Assembly (NCBI GenBank): GCA_003167015.1 | Contig: PMUF01000581.1 | Location: 1 to 14,273 of the forward strand | Length of the DNA: 14,273 nucleotides | Direction of reading: 5' to 3' | Origin: Chitinophagaceae bacterium | GTDB taxonomy: Bacteria; Bacteroidota; Bacteroidia; Chitinophagales; Chitinophagaceae | Shown: piece by piece, positions 7,075-14,107 of the stretch | Layout of the letters: every line of letters begins with the position of its first letter | How positions within the stretch are numbered: position 1 is the first letter of the stretch | Notes under the pieces: model-generated | What the model saw: the letters and a program-made list of their open reading frames with translations, nothing else | Database searches by the model: none | Told to the model about the DNA's origin: nothing | Position numbers and translations under genes: made by a program

Positions 7075-7851
7075 TCAGGCTACCGCTGCCGGTTCATTCA
7101 ATTTTCGCAAAAATTTAAGCAAAATTGTATTGAACTCCTCGGGCCTTTCCATCATCGGCGCATGACCGCATTTGTCAATAAAATGCAATTCACTGTTCGG
7201 TATCAACTTGTGAAACTCATGACCTACGAAAGGAGGAGTGATCGCATCATTGTTCCCCCAGATCAGCAAGGTAGGTTGTTTGATCTGACTAACCTCTTCG
7301 CCCATGTTATTCCGGATAGCATTCTTGGCCAGCGCGATGATCTTGATGGCCTTCATGCGGATATTGACCGTTTCATACAACTCGTCCACCAGCTCCTTGG
7401 TGGCTATCTTAGGATCGAAGAAGGTTAATTCTGTCTTTTTGCGGATATATTCATAATCCTGCCTTTTAGGGTAGGTATCTCCCATGCCATTCTCAAACAG
7501 GCCGGAACTGCCGGTCAATGTCAGCGATCTGATGCGCTCGGGGTGCCGCAGCACGTATAGCAGGGCAACATGCCCCCCCAGCGAATTGCCCAACAGGTTG
7601 ATATCCTTGTAACCCCTGTATTCGACGAACTCATGGACATACTTCTCCAGCCCTCCCACTGTCGTATGGATCAGTGCAAGGTCCAATAAGGGCAATATGG
7701 GCACCACTACCTTATACTGCTGGCGGAAATAGTCGATCTGACCGCTGAAATTACTCAATGCTCCGAACAATCCGTGTAATAACAACAACGGTTCGCCTAT
7801 CCCTTCCTCGATAAATCTGAACTTGTCGTCTTGTTTAATTTCGTATTCCAT
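7075..7851 (-). CDS. Alpha/beta-fold hydrolase
   Basis: Encodes 258 residues with a complete alpha/beta hydrolase triad: the nucleophile elbow GNSLGG with Ser90, an acid in WGNNDAITP (Asp202), and His230 in DKCGHAPMMERP. The oxyanion-side LHGLFG is at 25-30. A helical cap lies between about 115 and 180. There is no signal peptide, so it is cytoplasmic. The closest general resemblance is to the MhpC/BioH-like group; the substrate cannot be read from sequence. It starts with ATG at 7851, 64 bases after cvpA, and ends 32 bases before the CBS gene, in line with the rest of the operon. Its coupling to the neighbours is only positional. Confidence 0.9.
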   Translation of the reverse strand: MEYEIKQDDKFRFIEEGIGEPLLLLHGLFGALSNFSGQIDYFRQQYKVVVPILPLLDLALIHTTVGGLEKYVHEFVEYRGYKDINLLGNSLGGHVALLYVLRHPERIRSLTLTGSSGLFENGMGDTYPKRQDYEYIRKKTELTFFDPKIATKELVDELYETVNIRMKAIKIIALAKNAIRNNMGEEVSQIKQPTLLIWGNNDAITPPFVGHEFHKLIPNSELHFIDKCGHAPMMERPEEFNTILLKFLRKLNEPAAVA

Positions 7852-7915
7852 CAGCTAATAAGTTCTAACCCTGTAATTAACCGCTAAAATAAACGTTTTA
7901 CCTTAAAAAACCACT

Positions 7916-8428
7916 TCATAAACGCCCGAAAAAATCCTCCAAACGGGCGAACATTCCCTCGAACCATGGGACAAATTTACCGAATTCATTGATTACAACC
8001 GGACCCCAGGGCCGGATAAACGGGTAAGTCACAGAGGAGGCCATGGTAGCCCTGGCTATCAGATGCACCTGCACAGCATAAAACAGCAGAACGCTCAGGA
8101 TAACAGTATAGAGCGCCGCATAAAGGATAATACCGGCCAGTTTATTGAGCCAGCCCATAAGGGCCAGGTCGACAGCCTTTTCAACCAACCGTGCGCCCAG
8201 TCGCACAATGATCACCACTCCTACGAATACCAGCAGAAAAGCAACGACCGGCGGCCACCGGGACAAGTGGTGGGTCGCCCAGCTGGCTACGATAGCCGAT
8301 AGCTTGACGGCTGCAGCCAGACCTACTATCAGCGATACCGCAGAAAAAATGGCAATAATAAAGCCCTGACGAAAGCCCCTGAAAATGGCCATGACCATGA
8401 ACAGCAGGAACAGGACATCGATGGTCAT
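7916..8428 (-). CDS. CvpA family inner membrane protein
   Basis: Encodes 170 residues with four predicted membrane segments at about 3-20, 22-42, 60-79 and 97-119, and a polar C-terminal tail (131-170) ending with aromatic residues. The start TIDVLFLLFMVMAIFRGFRQGF is the typical CvpA opening (a short helix, then RGxxxG). In E. coli CvpA is linked to colicin V export and purF expression, and in other bacteria to envelope stress tolerance; the biochemical function is not established. Its ATG shares one base with the stop of the yqeY-like gene (TAATG), so translation is likely coupled. Length fits the family. Confidence 0.92.
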   Translation of the reverse strand: MTIDVLFLLFMVMAIFRGFRQGFIIAIFSAVSLIVGLAAAVKLSAIVASWATHHLSRWPPVVAFLLVFVGVVIIVRLGARLVEKAVDLALMGWLNKLAGIILYAALYTVILSVLLFYAVQVHLIARATMASSVTYPFIRPWGPVVINEFGKFVPWFEGMFARLEDFFGRL

Positions 8429-8880
8429 TATTTTGCCAATAATTCTTTAGCCACAGCGCTGATGGTCTTCCCATCGGCCTGTCCGGCTAATTGTTTGCTG
8501 GCCACGCCCATTACTTTTCCGATATCGGCCGGAGAAGCAGCCCCCGTCTCGGCAATGATCTTCTTCAGTATGGCTTTCAACGCCTCGCTATCCAGCTGCT
8601 GAGGAAGGAACTTTTCTATCACGGTGATCTCCTCCTCCTCTTTTTTGGCAAGGTCGGGCCGCTTTTGTTCCTGGTAAATGGCCAGGGAATCCTTGCGTTG
8701 CTTGACCAGCTTCTGCAGGAGCTTCGTCTCATCCTCTTCTTTGAGTTCGCCTCCGGCGCCTTCCGCCGTCTTGGCAATGATAATCGCAGCCTTGATGGCA
8801 CGCAGGCCACGCAATGCGCCTTCATCCTTTGCCAGCATGGCCGTTTTCAATTCGCCCATTACTTTTTGTTCTAAACCCAT
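8428..8880 (-). CDS. GatB/YqeY domain-containing protein
   Basis: Encodes 150 residues, the whole a YqeY domain: GLEQKVMGELKTAMLAKD at the start, LRAIKAAI, a conserved KQRKDSLAIYQEQKRPDLA with following Glu-rich helix, EKFLPQQLD, and an ending with PADIGKVMGVASKQLAGQADGKTISAVAKELL. The same helical domain forms the tail of GatB in the Asp/Glu-tRNA amidotransferase and is thought to contact tRNA; the free-standing protein has no settled role. Starts with ATG at 8880, 11 bases after gldC, and overlaps cvpA by one base. Length is standard (about 150). Confidence 0.95.
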   Translation of the reverse strand: MGLEQKVMGELKTAMLAKDEGALRGLRAIKAAIIIAKTAEGAGGELKEEDETKLLQKLVKQRKDSLAIYQEQKRPDLAKKEEEEITVIEKFLPQQLDSEALKAILKKIIAETGAASPADIGKVMGVASKQLAGQADGKTISAVAKELLAK

Positions 8881-8891
8881 ATAATAGCTAT

Positions 8892-9245
8892 TTAAGGTTC
8901 CAGCTTATTCGTTTTCATTTGCTGTTCCCGGAATTTATTATAAAAATCACGGGCAAACTGCTTCATCTCCCCCATCAGCACCGGGTCCTGCGTAGCACGC
9001 TGATACGTCTCCGCCATGGTCATCAGGGTCTGGTAGAAGAAATCGGCCATTTCATCGACCATCATTTCCTTGGTCCACAGGTCGATCCGCAAGGCTGTCT
9101 TGTCTGCACCGTCCCAGAAAGCCAGCATCATAGCCTTGGCACGACGCGCATTCTCTGCAGTCGAATCCGTGGCGTTCCACCGGATGTCTTCCGGAACACG
9201 GTCTTTGTCTAAAGTAACGTCAATACTGATTGAAGATGTTGCCAT
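8892..9245 (-). CDS. gldC: Gliding motility protein GldC
   Basis: Encodes 117 residues, with no signal peptide. It opens ISIDVTLDKDRVPEDIRWNA, followed by ARRAKAMMLAFWDGADKTALRIDLWTKEMMVDEM and a helical C-terminal half (FFYQTLMTMAETYQRAT). This is the GldC pattern. GldC was found as a gliding gene in Flavobacterium johnsoniae, where it supports efficient movement but is not part of the essential T9SS core; it is conserved in many Bacteroidota that do not glide, so presence is not proof of gliding. It lies 24 bases after the glycosyltransferase and 11 before the yqeY-like gene. Confidence 0.9.
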   Translation of the reverse strand: MATSSISIDVTLDKDRVPEDIRWNATDSTAENARRAKAMMLAFWDGADKTALRIDLWTKEMMVDEMADFFYQTLMTMAETYQRATQDPVLMGEMKQFARDFYNKFREQQMKTNKLEP

Positions 9246-9256
9246 ATAAAAAATTG

Positions 9257-9274
9257 CAAGTTAGTCAAGTTAGT
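9257..9274 (-). repeat. Tandem 9-base direct repeat at the glycosyltransferase stop
   Basis: Two exact adjacent copies of caagttagt (plus strand), 9257-9265 and 9266-9274. The stop codon of the glycosyltransferase (9270-9272) lies in one copy. On the minus strand it reads ACTAACTTG twice. Probably a small slippage duplication. Confidence 0.7.
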
Positions 9275-10442
9275 TCATTGGCCGGAAAACTTTCCCGATC
9301 CCTTCCCATAAGGCATCAATCGACCCCCGCCGACTGTATGCGCCACGCCGGTCAAGGCCTCTCCTGATCAGGTCCATCCGACCGTTCTCGTCCTTATAGA
9401 TCCGCATCAACTGAGCAGCCAGCGAAGCGGGGTCACCTGCGCCCGCCAGGAGGGCGGCATCACCCGCGATTTCCTGCAGCAGACTGCCATCCGCTACAAT
9501 GACAGGCACCCCTGCTGCCCATGCATTCAACAGCGGAGCGCCCAGGGTATGGCCATCGAAGAGCAATAAGACAGCATAGGCAGCCCGGCTCAACTGTCTG
9601 ACTTCCGCTGTCGGCCGGTCCTCCTGCCAATGGACGTCCTCCCGGTATTTATAGGTCGCCAGCCGCTGTCTGATCACCTCCGCGGACCCGTTGATCTCTC
9701 CCGTCAGAATCAATTGCATGTTGGACTGCTGTCTTTTCTTGAACAGCGAAAACGCTTTCAGCAAATTGATCACGTCCTCGTCCACAGCGTCCGCCAGATC
9801 GGCCAGGAAGTATTCTTTTCCCCGCACATATTTCCTTTTTATTTCTTCTTTTTCCGCGGCAGCCAAAGGGCCCTTTACCCCGGCATCCTCCTCTATGGCC
9901 GCCGGCAGGACCAATATCTTTTCTTCCATCCCTTCGGCTGCCGGAGGCTTGCCGGAGGCGATGCCGGGTCGACAACCGGCCAGCCAGGCCCGGTCACGGC
10001 CGGTAAAACAAAAGATCACCGCCGCCCGCTGCAGACTCGCCGCAAGCCTCGCCTTGTAAATGGAGGGATAAAGCCTGCTCTTCCTCTTCTCATCGGGGTT
10101 AGCCTTTTCAGGCATCCAAAGACATTGAGGAACGTCCGATAACTTAGCGCTTATACCCCCCGTTAGCATGATCAAATCCGCGTGATATTGTCTCGCCAGT
10201 CGTGGAATCTGGCGGTCATACCACCACCGCCAGCCGAAGCTGCCGGGCAACGCACGCCGCACCAGCACTGAATCGCCGGAGATCCCATCGAGCATGCCGG
10301 GACGAAAGGTATGATCGACGACGAAAAGCCATTTTACAGCCTTGTCTCCGGCAAGGGCCGCTGCGGCAGCAAGTATGAGTCGACTTCTTTCACTGCCGGG
10401 CCCCGCATATTGCAAGGGCCGGCAATCCAGCAAAATGAGCAT
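9270..10442 (-). CDS. GT-B fold glycosyltransferase (GT4-like)
   Basis: Encodes 390 residues, no signal peptide or membrane segment. The overall shape is that of a GT4-type enzyme transferring a sugar from a nucleotide donor. N-terminal Rossmann half includes MLILLDCRPLQ and HADLIMLTGG; the C-terminal half has RGKEYFLADL, LKAFSLFKKR, QLILTGEINGS and AGVPVIVADGSLLQEIAGDAALL (about 310-332), a typical donor-site region. The E-x7-E glutamates normally found before the GVPV motif are not there: the second is Asn306 (LLNAWAAGVPV), and no Glu lies at the first position. So the donor site is unusual and activity uncertain. Start is ATG at 10442. It is the first gene of the minus-strand run and faces the T9SS cargo gene; the acceptor is unknown. 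Confidence 0.8.
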   Translation of the reverse strand: MLILLDCRPLQYAGPGSERSRLILAAAAALAGDKAVKWLFVVDHTFRPGMLDGISGDSVLVRRALPGSFGWRWWYDRQIPRLARQYHADLIMLTGGISAKLSDVPQCLWMPEKANPDEKRKSRLYPSIYKARLAASLQRAAVIFCFTGRDRAWLAGCRPGIASGKPPAAEGMEEKILVLPAAIEEDAGVKGPLAAAEKEEIKRKYVRGKEYFLADLADAVDEDVINLLKAFSLFKKRQQSNMQLILTGEINGSAEVIRQRLATYKYREDVHWQEDRPTAEVRQLSRAAYAVLLLFDGHTLGAPLLNAWAAGVPVIVADGSLLQEIAGDAALLAGAGDPASLAAQLMRIYKDENGRMDLIRRGLDRRGAYSRRGSIDALWEGIGKVFRPMN

Positions 10443-10447
10443 AAAGG

Positions 10448-10455
10448 CAAAGGTA
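10448..10455 (-). promoter_or_regulatory. Candidate -7 element directly before the glycosyltransferase
   Basis: The minus strand reads TACCTTTG, an exact TAnnTTTG match that ends only 5 bases before the ATG at 10442. No TTTG is found at the usual distance upstream. If it is used, transcription would begin at or next to the start codon, giving a leaderless or near-leaderless mRNA for the whole minus-strand run. Confidence 0.35.
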
Positions 10456-10596
10456 ATTAAGGTGGTGGAATCAGGTAACCAGGCTTATTTATCCACTTTT
10501 TGCCAGCATCAGTTCGCTGAAAATCAATTACTTGAATATAACAAACGTTTAAGAATGATGTGGTTTTTACGGTCCGTGAATATCGAGTAGTAACGC

Positions 10597-10628
10597 TTTG
10601 GCCCCATTATTGCAGATTTATAACTTTG
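10597..10628 (+). promoter_or_regulatory. Bacteroidota promoter of the T9SS cargo gene
   Basis: TTTG at 10597-10600, a 20-base spacer, and TAACTTTG at 10621-10628 match the Bacteroidota sigma factor (SigA/RpoD type) consensus TTTG-N17..23-TAnnTTTG exactly. Transcription should begin a few bases after 10628, leaving a leader of about 25-30 bases before the ATG at 10662. The rest of the 219-base divergent region (10443-10596) shows no other clear signal apart from the minus-strand -7 element. Confidence 0.75.
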
Positions 10629-10661
10629 TTAATAATCCGTTTCAATGAAAAATCCGTGCTT

Positions 10662-11843
10662 ATGAAAAGTGTGTACCCCTTTCTATTTACTGTTATTTCA
10701 TTAGCAGCGAATATACCTGTCAAAACCTTCGCCCAGTGCATGTGTTCCGCCGGAGTACCTGCCACGCCAGTTTCCTACGTCACAACGCTGGCTCCCACTA
10801 CTGCAGCAACCGCAACCATCAACTTCCCGATGTTCAACCCCAGTATAGGCACTTTGGCCTGTGTGTCCTTGCAGGATACTATTTCCACCGTCTCGACGAC
10901 CTATGTCACTAACAATGCGCCTGACTCGGTCAAATACAAATTCGAGCTCAGCATCAATAACGATATCGAAGGCCCGGGCGGCTTGTCTTCCACTCCCGAT
11001 TTAAGTACAACTTTCCTGGATACGCTGGCAGGCCTCGGACAACCGGGCAGCTCTGCCGTCAACGGGCCGGACAGCCTTTTCATCAACGCCCCGGATTCCA
11101 ACGGCACAGGGAACACGGCAGGTTACCTCGGCACGGGCACTGTCGGTCTGACCTATACGATCGACGGCGGATTGGAGACCCTGAAAGGCGGTATCAACTA
11201 TGCCGATACGATCGTCACCGTCTATTCCGGCGTCTTTAACCTTACTTACTATTGGTGCCCGGCGACTGAGCTAGCCACCACCATTACCAATTTTACGGCA
11301 ATACCCAACGGCAATACCATTGGTTTGCAATGGTTAGCCAATAATCAACAATCCAATACCAGTTATGTCATCCAAATCAGTACAGACGGGCAGAACTTCT
11401 CGAACCTCGGAACGGCAGAAAGTAACGCTTCTTCAGAAGGTTCTTCTGCAGAATACCAATATCAATACAACTTTAATCCGGCTAATGTGGGCAAGCTCTA
11501 TTTCCGGATCGAAGAAGTAAGCCCTTCCGGGACAATCAGCTATTCCGTCGTCGTAGTCGTCAATCCCGGCGCCGGCGGAACGGGCGATATCAGTTACCAG
11601 ACCTTCCCCAACCCGGCTACGAACAGCCTGCTGTTCCAGTTCAACAGCAACCAAACCGGCAATTTCGTGCTGGAGCTGGTCAATACGGCCGGGCAGATCG
11701 TTCAGCAAAAGGCAGTCACCCTGGCGGAAAGCAGCCAGATCAGGCTGGACTTCGATCCGCAACCTGCCAATGGGCTGTATTTCCTGCGGGCGGTCGACCT
11801 TACGCACAACAAAAGCTATGTGAGCAAGGTATTCATCAATTAG
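10662..11843 (+). CDS. Secreted protein with choice-of-anchor E-like domain and T9SS sorting domain
   Basis: Encodes 393 residues. The ATG at 10662 is chosen because it opens a signal peptide (MKSVYPFLFTVISLAANIPV, cleavage near TFA-QC) and lies just after a consensus promoter; the open frame to 10560 is upstream of the transcription start. Residues about 30-195 (FPMFNPSIGTLACVSLQDTI, VKYKFELSINN, GGLETLKGGINYADTIVTVY) resemble the choice-of-anchor E domain. About 200-300 looks like a fibronectin/Ig-type sandwich (TNFTAIPNGNTIGLQWLANN). The last 84 residues are a type A T9SS C-terminal domain: FPNPATN, then LVNTAGQIV and an ending LYFLRAVD...SKVFIN. The protein is expected to cross the outer membrane by T9SS and lose this tail. 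Ligand unknown. Flanked by its own promoter and terminator, so monocistronic. Confidence 0.85.
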   Translation: MKSVYPFLFTVISLAANIPVKTFAQCMCSAGVPATPVSYVTTLAPTTAATATINFPMFNPSIGTLACVSLQDTISTVSTTYVTNNAPDSVKYKFELSINNDIEGPGGLSSTPDLSTTFLDTLAGLGQPGSSAVNGPDSLFINAPDSNGTGNTAGYLGTGTVGLTYTIDGGLETLKGGINYADTIVTVYSGVFNLTYYWCPATELATTITNFTAIPNGNTIGLQWLANNQQSNTSYVIQISTDGQNFSNLGTAESNASSEGSSAEYQYQYNFNPANVGKLYFRIEEVSPSGTISYSVVVVVNPGAGGTGDISYQTFPNPATNSLLFQFNSNQTGNFVLELVNTAGQIVQQKAVTLAESSQIRLDFDPQPANGLYFLRAVDLTHNKSYVSKVFIN

Positions 11844-11874
11844 CCTATGAAAACCATAGATCCGGTTTCTCTAT

Positions 11875-11909
11875 GAAAAGCCGCCTAAATAGGGGCTTTT
11901 CCTTTTTTT
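11875..11909 (+). terminator. Intrinsic terminator of the T9SS cargo gene
   Basis: gaaaagcc at 11875-11882 pairs with ggcttttc at 11894-11901 (8 bp), with an inner cct/agg extension (11884-11886 with 11891-11893, one bulged G) closing a four-base loop, followed by seven T at 11903-11909. It is 31 bases past the stop of the cargo gene. Confidence 0.85.
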
Positions 11910-12012
11910 CCGTAGATTTATCCTGGAGCCATAATGCCTTTTCAATGGACCGGATGAATCTAACACGGCACCAGCACCTTCTTCAGCAGAATCAAGGGTC
12001 TGGCAGCTTATG

Positions 12013-12043
12013 TTTGTCTATTGGCCATTTATCTGTAGATTTG
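12013..12043 (+). promoter_or_regulatory. Bacteroidota promoter of the DUF4290-murA-gmk operon
   Basis: TTTG at 12013-12016, a 19-base spacer, and TAGATTTG at 12036-12043 match the consensus exactly. Transcription should start around 12050, which rules out translation of the open frame upstream (11873-12050) and leaves a short leader before the ATGs at 12071 and 12086. A near copy of the -7 region, GTAGATTTATC, occurs at 11912-11922 but lacks the final G and any TTTG partner. Confidence 0.75.
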
Positions 12044-12085
12044 TCACAAATACTTTTCACTTTGCCTAACATGAACATCGAAAAT

Positions 12086-12778
12086 ATGGAATACAATACC
12101 ACGCGGAACCACCTGGTGATGCGTGAGTATGGCCGCCATATCCAGAAAATGATCGAATATTTGCTGAGCCTGGAAGACAAGGAAAAGCGCCAGCGCAATG
12201 CCTATGCCGTCATTGAACTGATGGGTTTCCTTAACCCTCACCTGAAGAATGTCGAAGATTTCCGTCATAAATTGTGGGATCATCTTTTCCTCATTTCTGA
12301 TTTTAAGCTGGAAGTTGCTTCCCCTTATCCCATTCCTACCCGGGAGACCCTCAAAGCCAGACCGAAGCCTTTACGCTATCCTAAACGGTACCCCAAATTC
12401 TCGCACATGGGGAAAAACCTGGAGATCGTCATCAACAAGGCGCTGGCGGAAGAAAATCCCGACAAACGCAACGGTTTTGCCAATGCCATTGCCTATTACA
12501 TGAAACTGGCCTATAATAACTGGCATAAAGAGACCGTCCATGATGACGCTATCCAGGCCGAGCTCTCCCAGCTTACCGGCGGGCAGCTGGAATTCACCAA
12601 CACCCCGTATGTCAAGAGTTTCCGGCCCAACGAAAACCGCGAGCGCGAAAGAAGCGGATATGGCGACTATCGCAACAAACGGAACCAGAAATTCCAGCAA
12701 CGGAATAACAACCGGAACAATGACCGGAATAACGACCGGGGCGGGGGCGCCAATAAATTCAAAAAGAAACGGTTCTAG
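12086..12778 (+). CDS. DUF4290 family protein with Arg/Asn-rich tail
   Basis: Encodes 230 residues of a Bacteroidota-restricted family of unknown function. The frame is open from 11873, but the promoter at 12013-12043 limits the start to the ATG at 12071 or 12086; I choose 12086 because MEYNTTRNHLVMREYGRHIQ is the usual DUF4290 opening. The conserved core, residues 1 to about 175, is helical: QKMIEYLLSLEDKEKRQRNA, IELMGFLNPHLKNVEDFRHK, LWDHLFLISDFKLEV, PYPIPTRETL, then AIAYYMKLAYNNWHKE and DAIQAELSQLTGGQLEF. The last 50 or so residues are disordered, very basic and Asn/Arg/Gly-rich (NENRERERSGYGDYRNKR, then RNN repeats, GGGANKFKKKRF), like tails of RNA-binding proteins. No signal peptide. First gene of the operon with murA 24 bases downstream; DUF4290-murA adjacency is common in the phylum. 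Confidence 0.88.
   Translation: MEYNTTRNHLVMREYGRHIQKMIEYLLSLEDKEKRQRNAYAVIELMGFLNPHLKNVEDFRHKLWDHLFLISDFKLEVASPYPIPTRETLKARPKPLRYPKRYPKFSHMGKNLEIVINKALAEENPDKRNGFANAIAYYMKLAYNNWHKETVHDDAIQAELSQLTGGQLEFTNTPYVKSFRPNENRERERSGYGDYRNKRNQKFQQRNNNRNNDRNNDRGGGANKFKKKRF
12700..12735 (+). repeat. Three 12-base repeats in the DUF4290 tail
   Basis: Units acggaataacaa (12700-12711), ccggaacaatga (12712-12723) and ccggaataacga (12724-12735) differ by one to three bases, in frame, and encode RNNN/RNND repeats. A GC-rich partial unit follows, encoding RGGG. A likely slippage-prone coding microrepeat. Confidence 0.75.
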
Positions 12779-12787
12779 GAGATCTCC
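12778..12787. repeat. Perfect 10-base palindrome at the DUF4290 stop
   Basis: GGAGATCTCC begins at the last base of the DUF4290 stop codon (TAG, 12776-12778). It is too short without a loop for a stable RNA hairpin, and could be chance. Confidence 0.4.
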
Positions 12788-12802
12788 ACAAAAACAAGGA
12801 GC

Positions 12803-14107
12803 GTGCATTCATTCGAAGTCATCGGCGGAAAAAAACTACAGGGAGAGATTACTCCGCAGGGAGCCAAAAACGAAGCCTTACAGATTATCAGCGCCGTCCT
12901 GCTGACCCCGGAGAAAATGACGATCTCCAATATACCCGATATATTGGACGTCAACCTCCTGATCGAACTACTGGGTGAGATGGGTGTGAAGATCGACAGG
13001 ATCTCTCGTGACACCTGCATTTTCCAGGCGAGTACTATTCACATTGATTACCTGCGCAGCGATGCCTTTCGCAATAAGAGTGGCAAGCTGAGGGGATCAG
13101 TGATGCTGGCCGGCCCCATGCTGGCCCGTTTCCGCAAGGCCTTTATCCCCAAACCCGGCGGGGACAAGATCGGCAGGAGAAGGCTGGATACGCACATCAT
13201 AGGCTTTGAAAAGCTGGGCGTCAGATTTACTTACCAACCCGAAGAAGGTCTTTTCCACCTCGAAGCGCCCCATTTGAAAGGCTGCTATCTGTTGCTGGAC
13301 GAACCTTCTGTCACCGGTACAGCCAACATAATAATGGCCGCCGTCATGGCCGAAGGCACTACTACCATTTACAACGCTGCCTGCGAGCCCTATATCCAGC
13401 AGTTGTGCAAAATGCTGACCCGGATGGGCGCGAAGATCAGCGGTATCGGCAGCAACCTCTTGCAGATCGAAGGGATATCTTATCTCGGCGGAACCGAACA
13501 CCGTATGCTGCCCGATATGATCGAGATCGGATCGTTCATCGGTCTGGCAGCCATGACGCAGAGCGATATCACTATCAAGAATGCCGGGATCGACCACCTC
13601 GGCATCATCCCCGATAAGTTCCGGCAGCTAGGGATCCAATTGGAATACCAGGGCGATGACATTCATATCCCCGCGCAGGACATTTATGAGATCCAGAATT
13701 TCCTTGACGGCTCAGTCCTCACGATCTATGACCATCCCTGGCCCGGCTTCACCCCGGACTTGCTGAGCATCGTGCTGGTCGTCGCCACCCAGGCCCGGGG
13801 TTCGGTGCTGATCCACCAGAAAATGTTCGAAAGCCGCCTGTTCTTCGTCGATAAGCTGATCGACATGGGGGCCCAGATCATCCTTTGCGACCCTCATCGC
13901 GCCGCTGTGATCGGCATGGCGCGGGAGCATCCCCTCCGGGGCGTCAGCATGAGCAGCCCCGATATCCGGGCGGGCGTAGCCCTGTTGATCGCCGCCCTCA
14001 GCGCGGAGGGAAAAAGCATTATCCAGAATATCGAACAGATCGACAGGGGATACCAGTATATCGACCAACGGCTACGGCATCTGGGGGCCCAAATCAACAG
14101 AATATGA
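12803..14107 (+). CDS. murA: UDP-N-acetylglucosamine 1-carboxyvinyltransferase, Cys-to-Asp type
   Basis: Encodes 434 residues. MurA transfers enolpyruvate from phosphoenolpyruvate to UDP-GlcNAc, the first committed step of peptidoglycan synthesis, in the cytoplasm. Seen: QGAKNEA with Lys22, PGGDKIGRRRLDTHIIGF at 118-135 (the mobile active-site loop), GFTPD with Asp319 (the catalytic base position), and DIRAGVALLIAALSAEG with Arg389. The loop residue equal to E. coli Cys115 is Asp121, as in Chlamydia and Mycobacterium enzymes known to resist fosfomycin. Start is GTG at 12803, giving MHSFEVIGG, the expected N terminus; AAGGAG lies just one base before it, closer than usual. It is in the same frame as DUF4290, with one TAG and eight codons between. 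It overlaps gmk by ATGA. Length normal. Confidence 0.96.
   Translation: MHSFEVIGGKKLQGEITPQGAKNEALQIISAVLLTPEKMTISNIPDILDVNLLIELLGEMGVKIDRISRDTCIFQASTIHIDYLRSDAFRNKSGKLRGSVMLAGPMLARFRKAFIPKPGGDKIGRRRLDTHIIGFEKLGVRFTYQPEEGLFHLEAPHLKGCYLLLDEPSVTGTANIIMAAVMAEGTTTIYNAACEPYIQQLCKMLTRMGAKISGIGSNLLQIEGISYLGGTEHRMLPDMIEIGSFIGLAAMTQSDITIKNAGIDHLGIIPDKFRQLGIQLEYQGDDIHIPAQDIYEIQNFLDGSVLTIYDHPWPGFTPDLLSIVLVVATQARGSVLIHQKMFESRLFFVDKLIDMGAQIILCDPHRAAVIGMAREHPLRGVSMSSPDIRAGVALLIAALSAEGKSIIQNIEQIDRGYQYIDQRLRHLGAQINRI

Noticed and set aside
10560..10661. 34-residue extension of the T9SS cargo protein
   Set aside because: It contains the promoter elements themselves and would bury the signal peptide.
11873..12085. 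71-residue N-terminal extension of DUF4290
   Set aside because: It lies largely upstream of the consensus promoter, begins inside the terminator hairpin, and does not belong to the family's conserved start.
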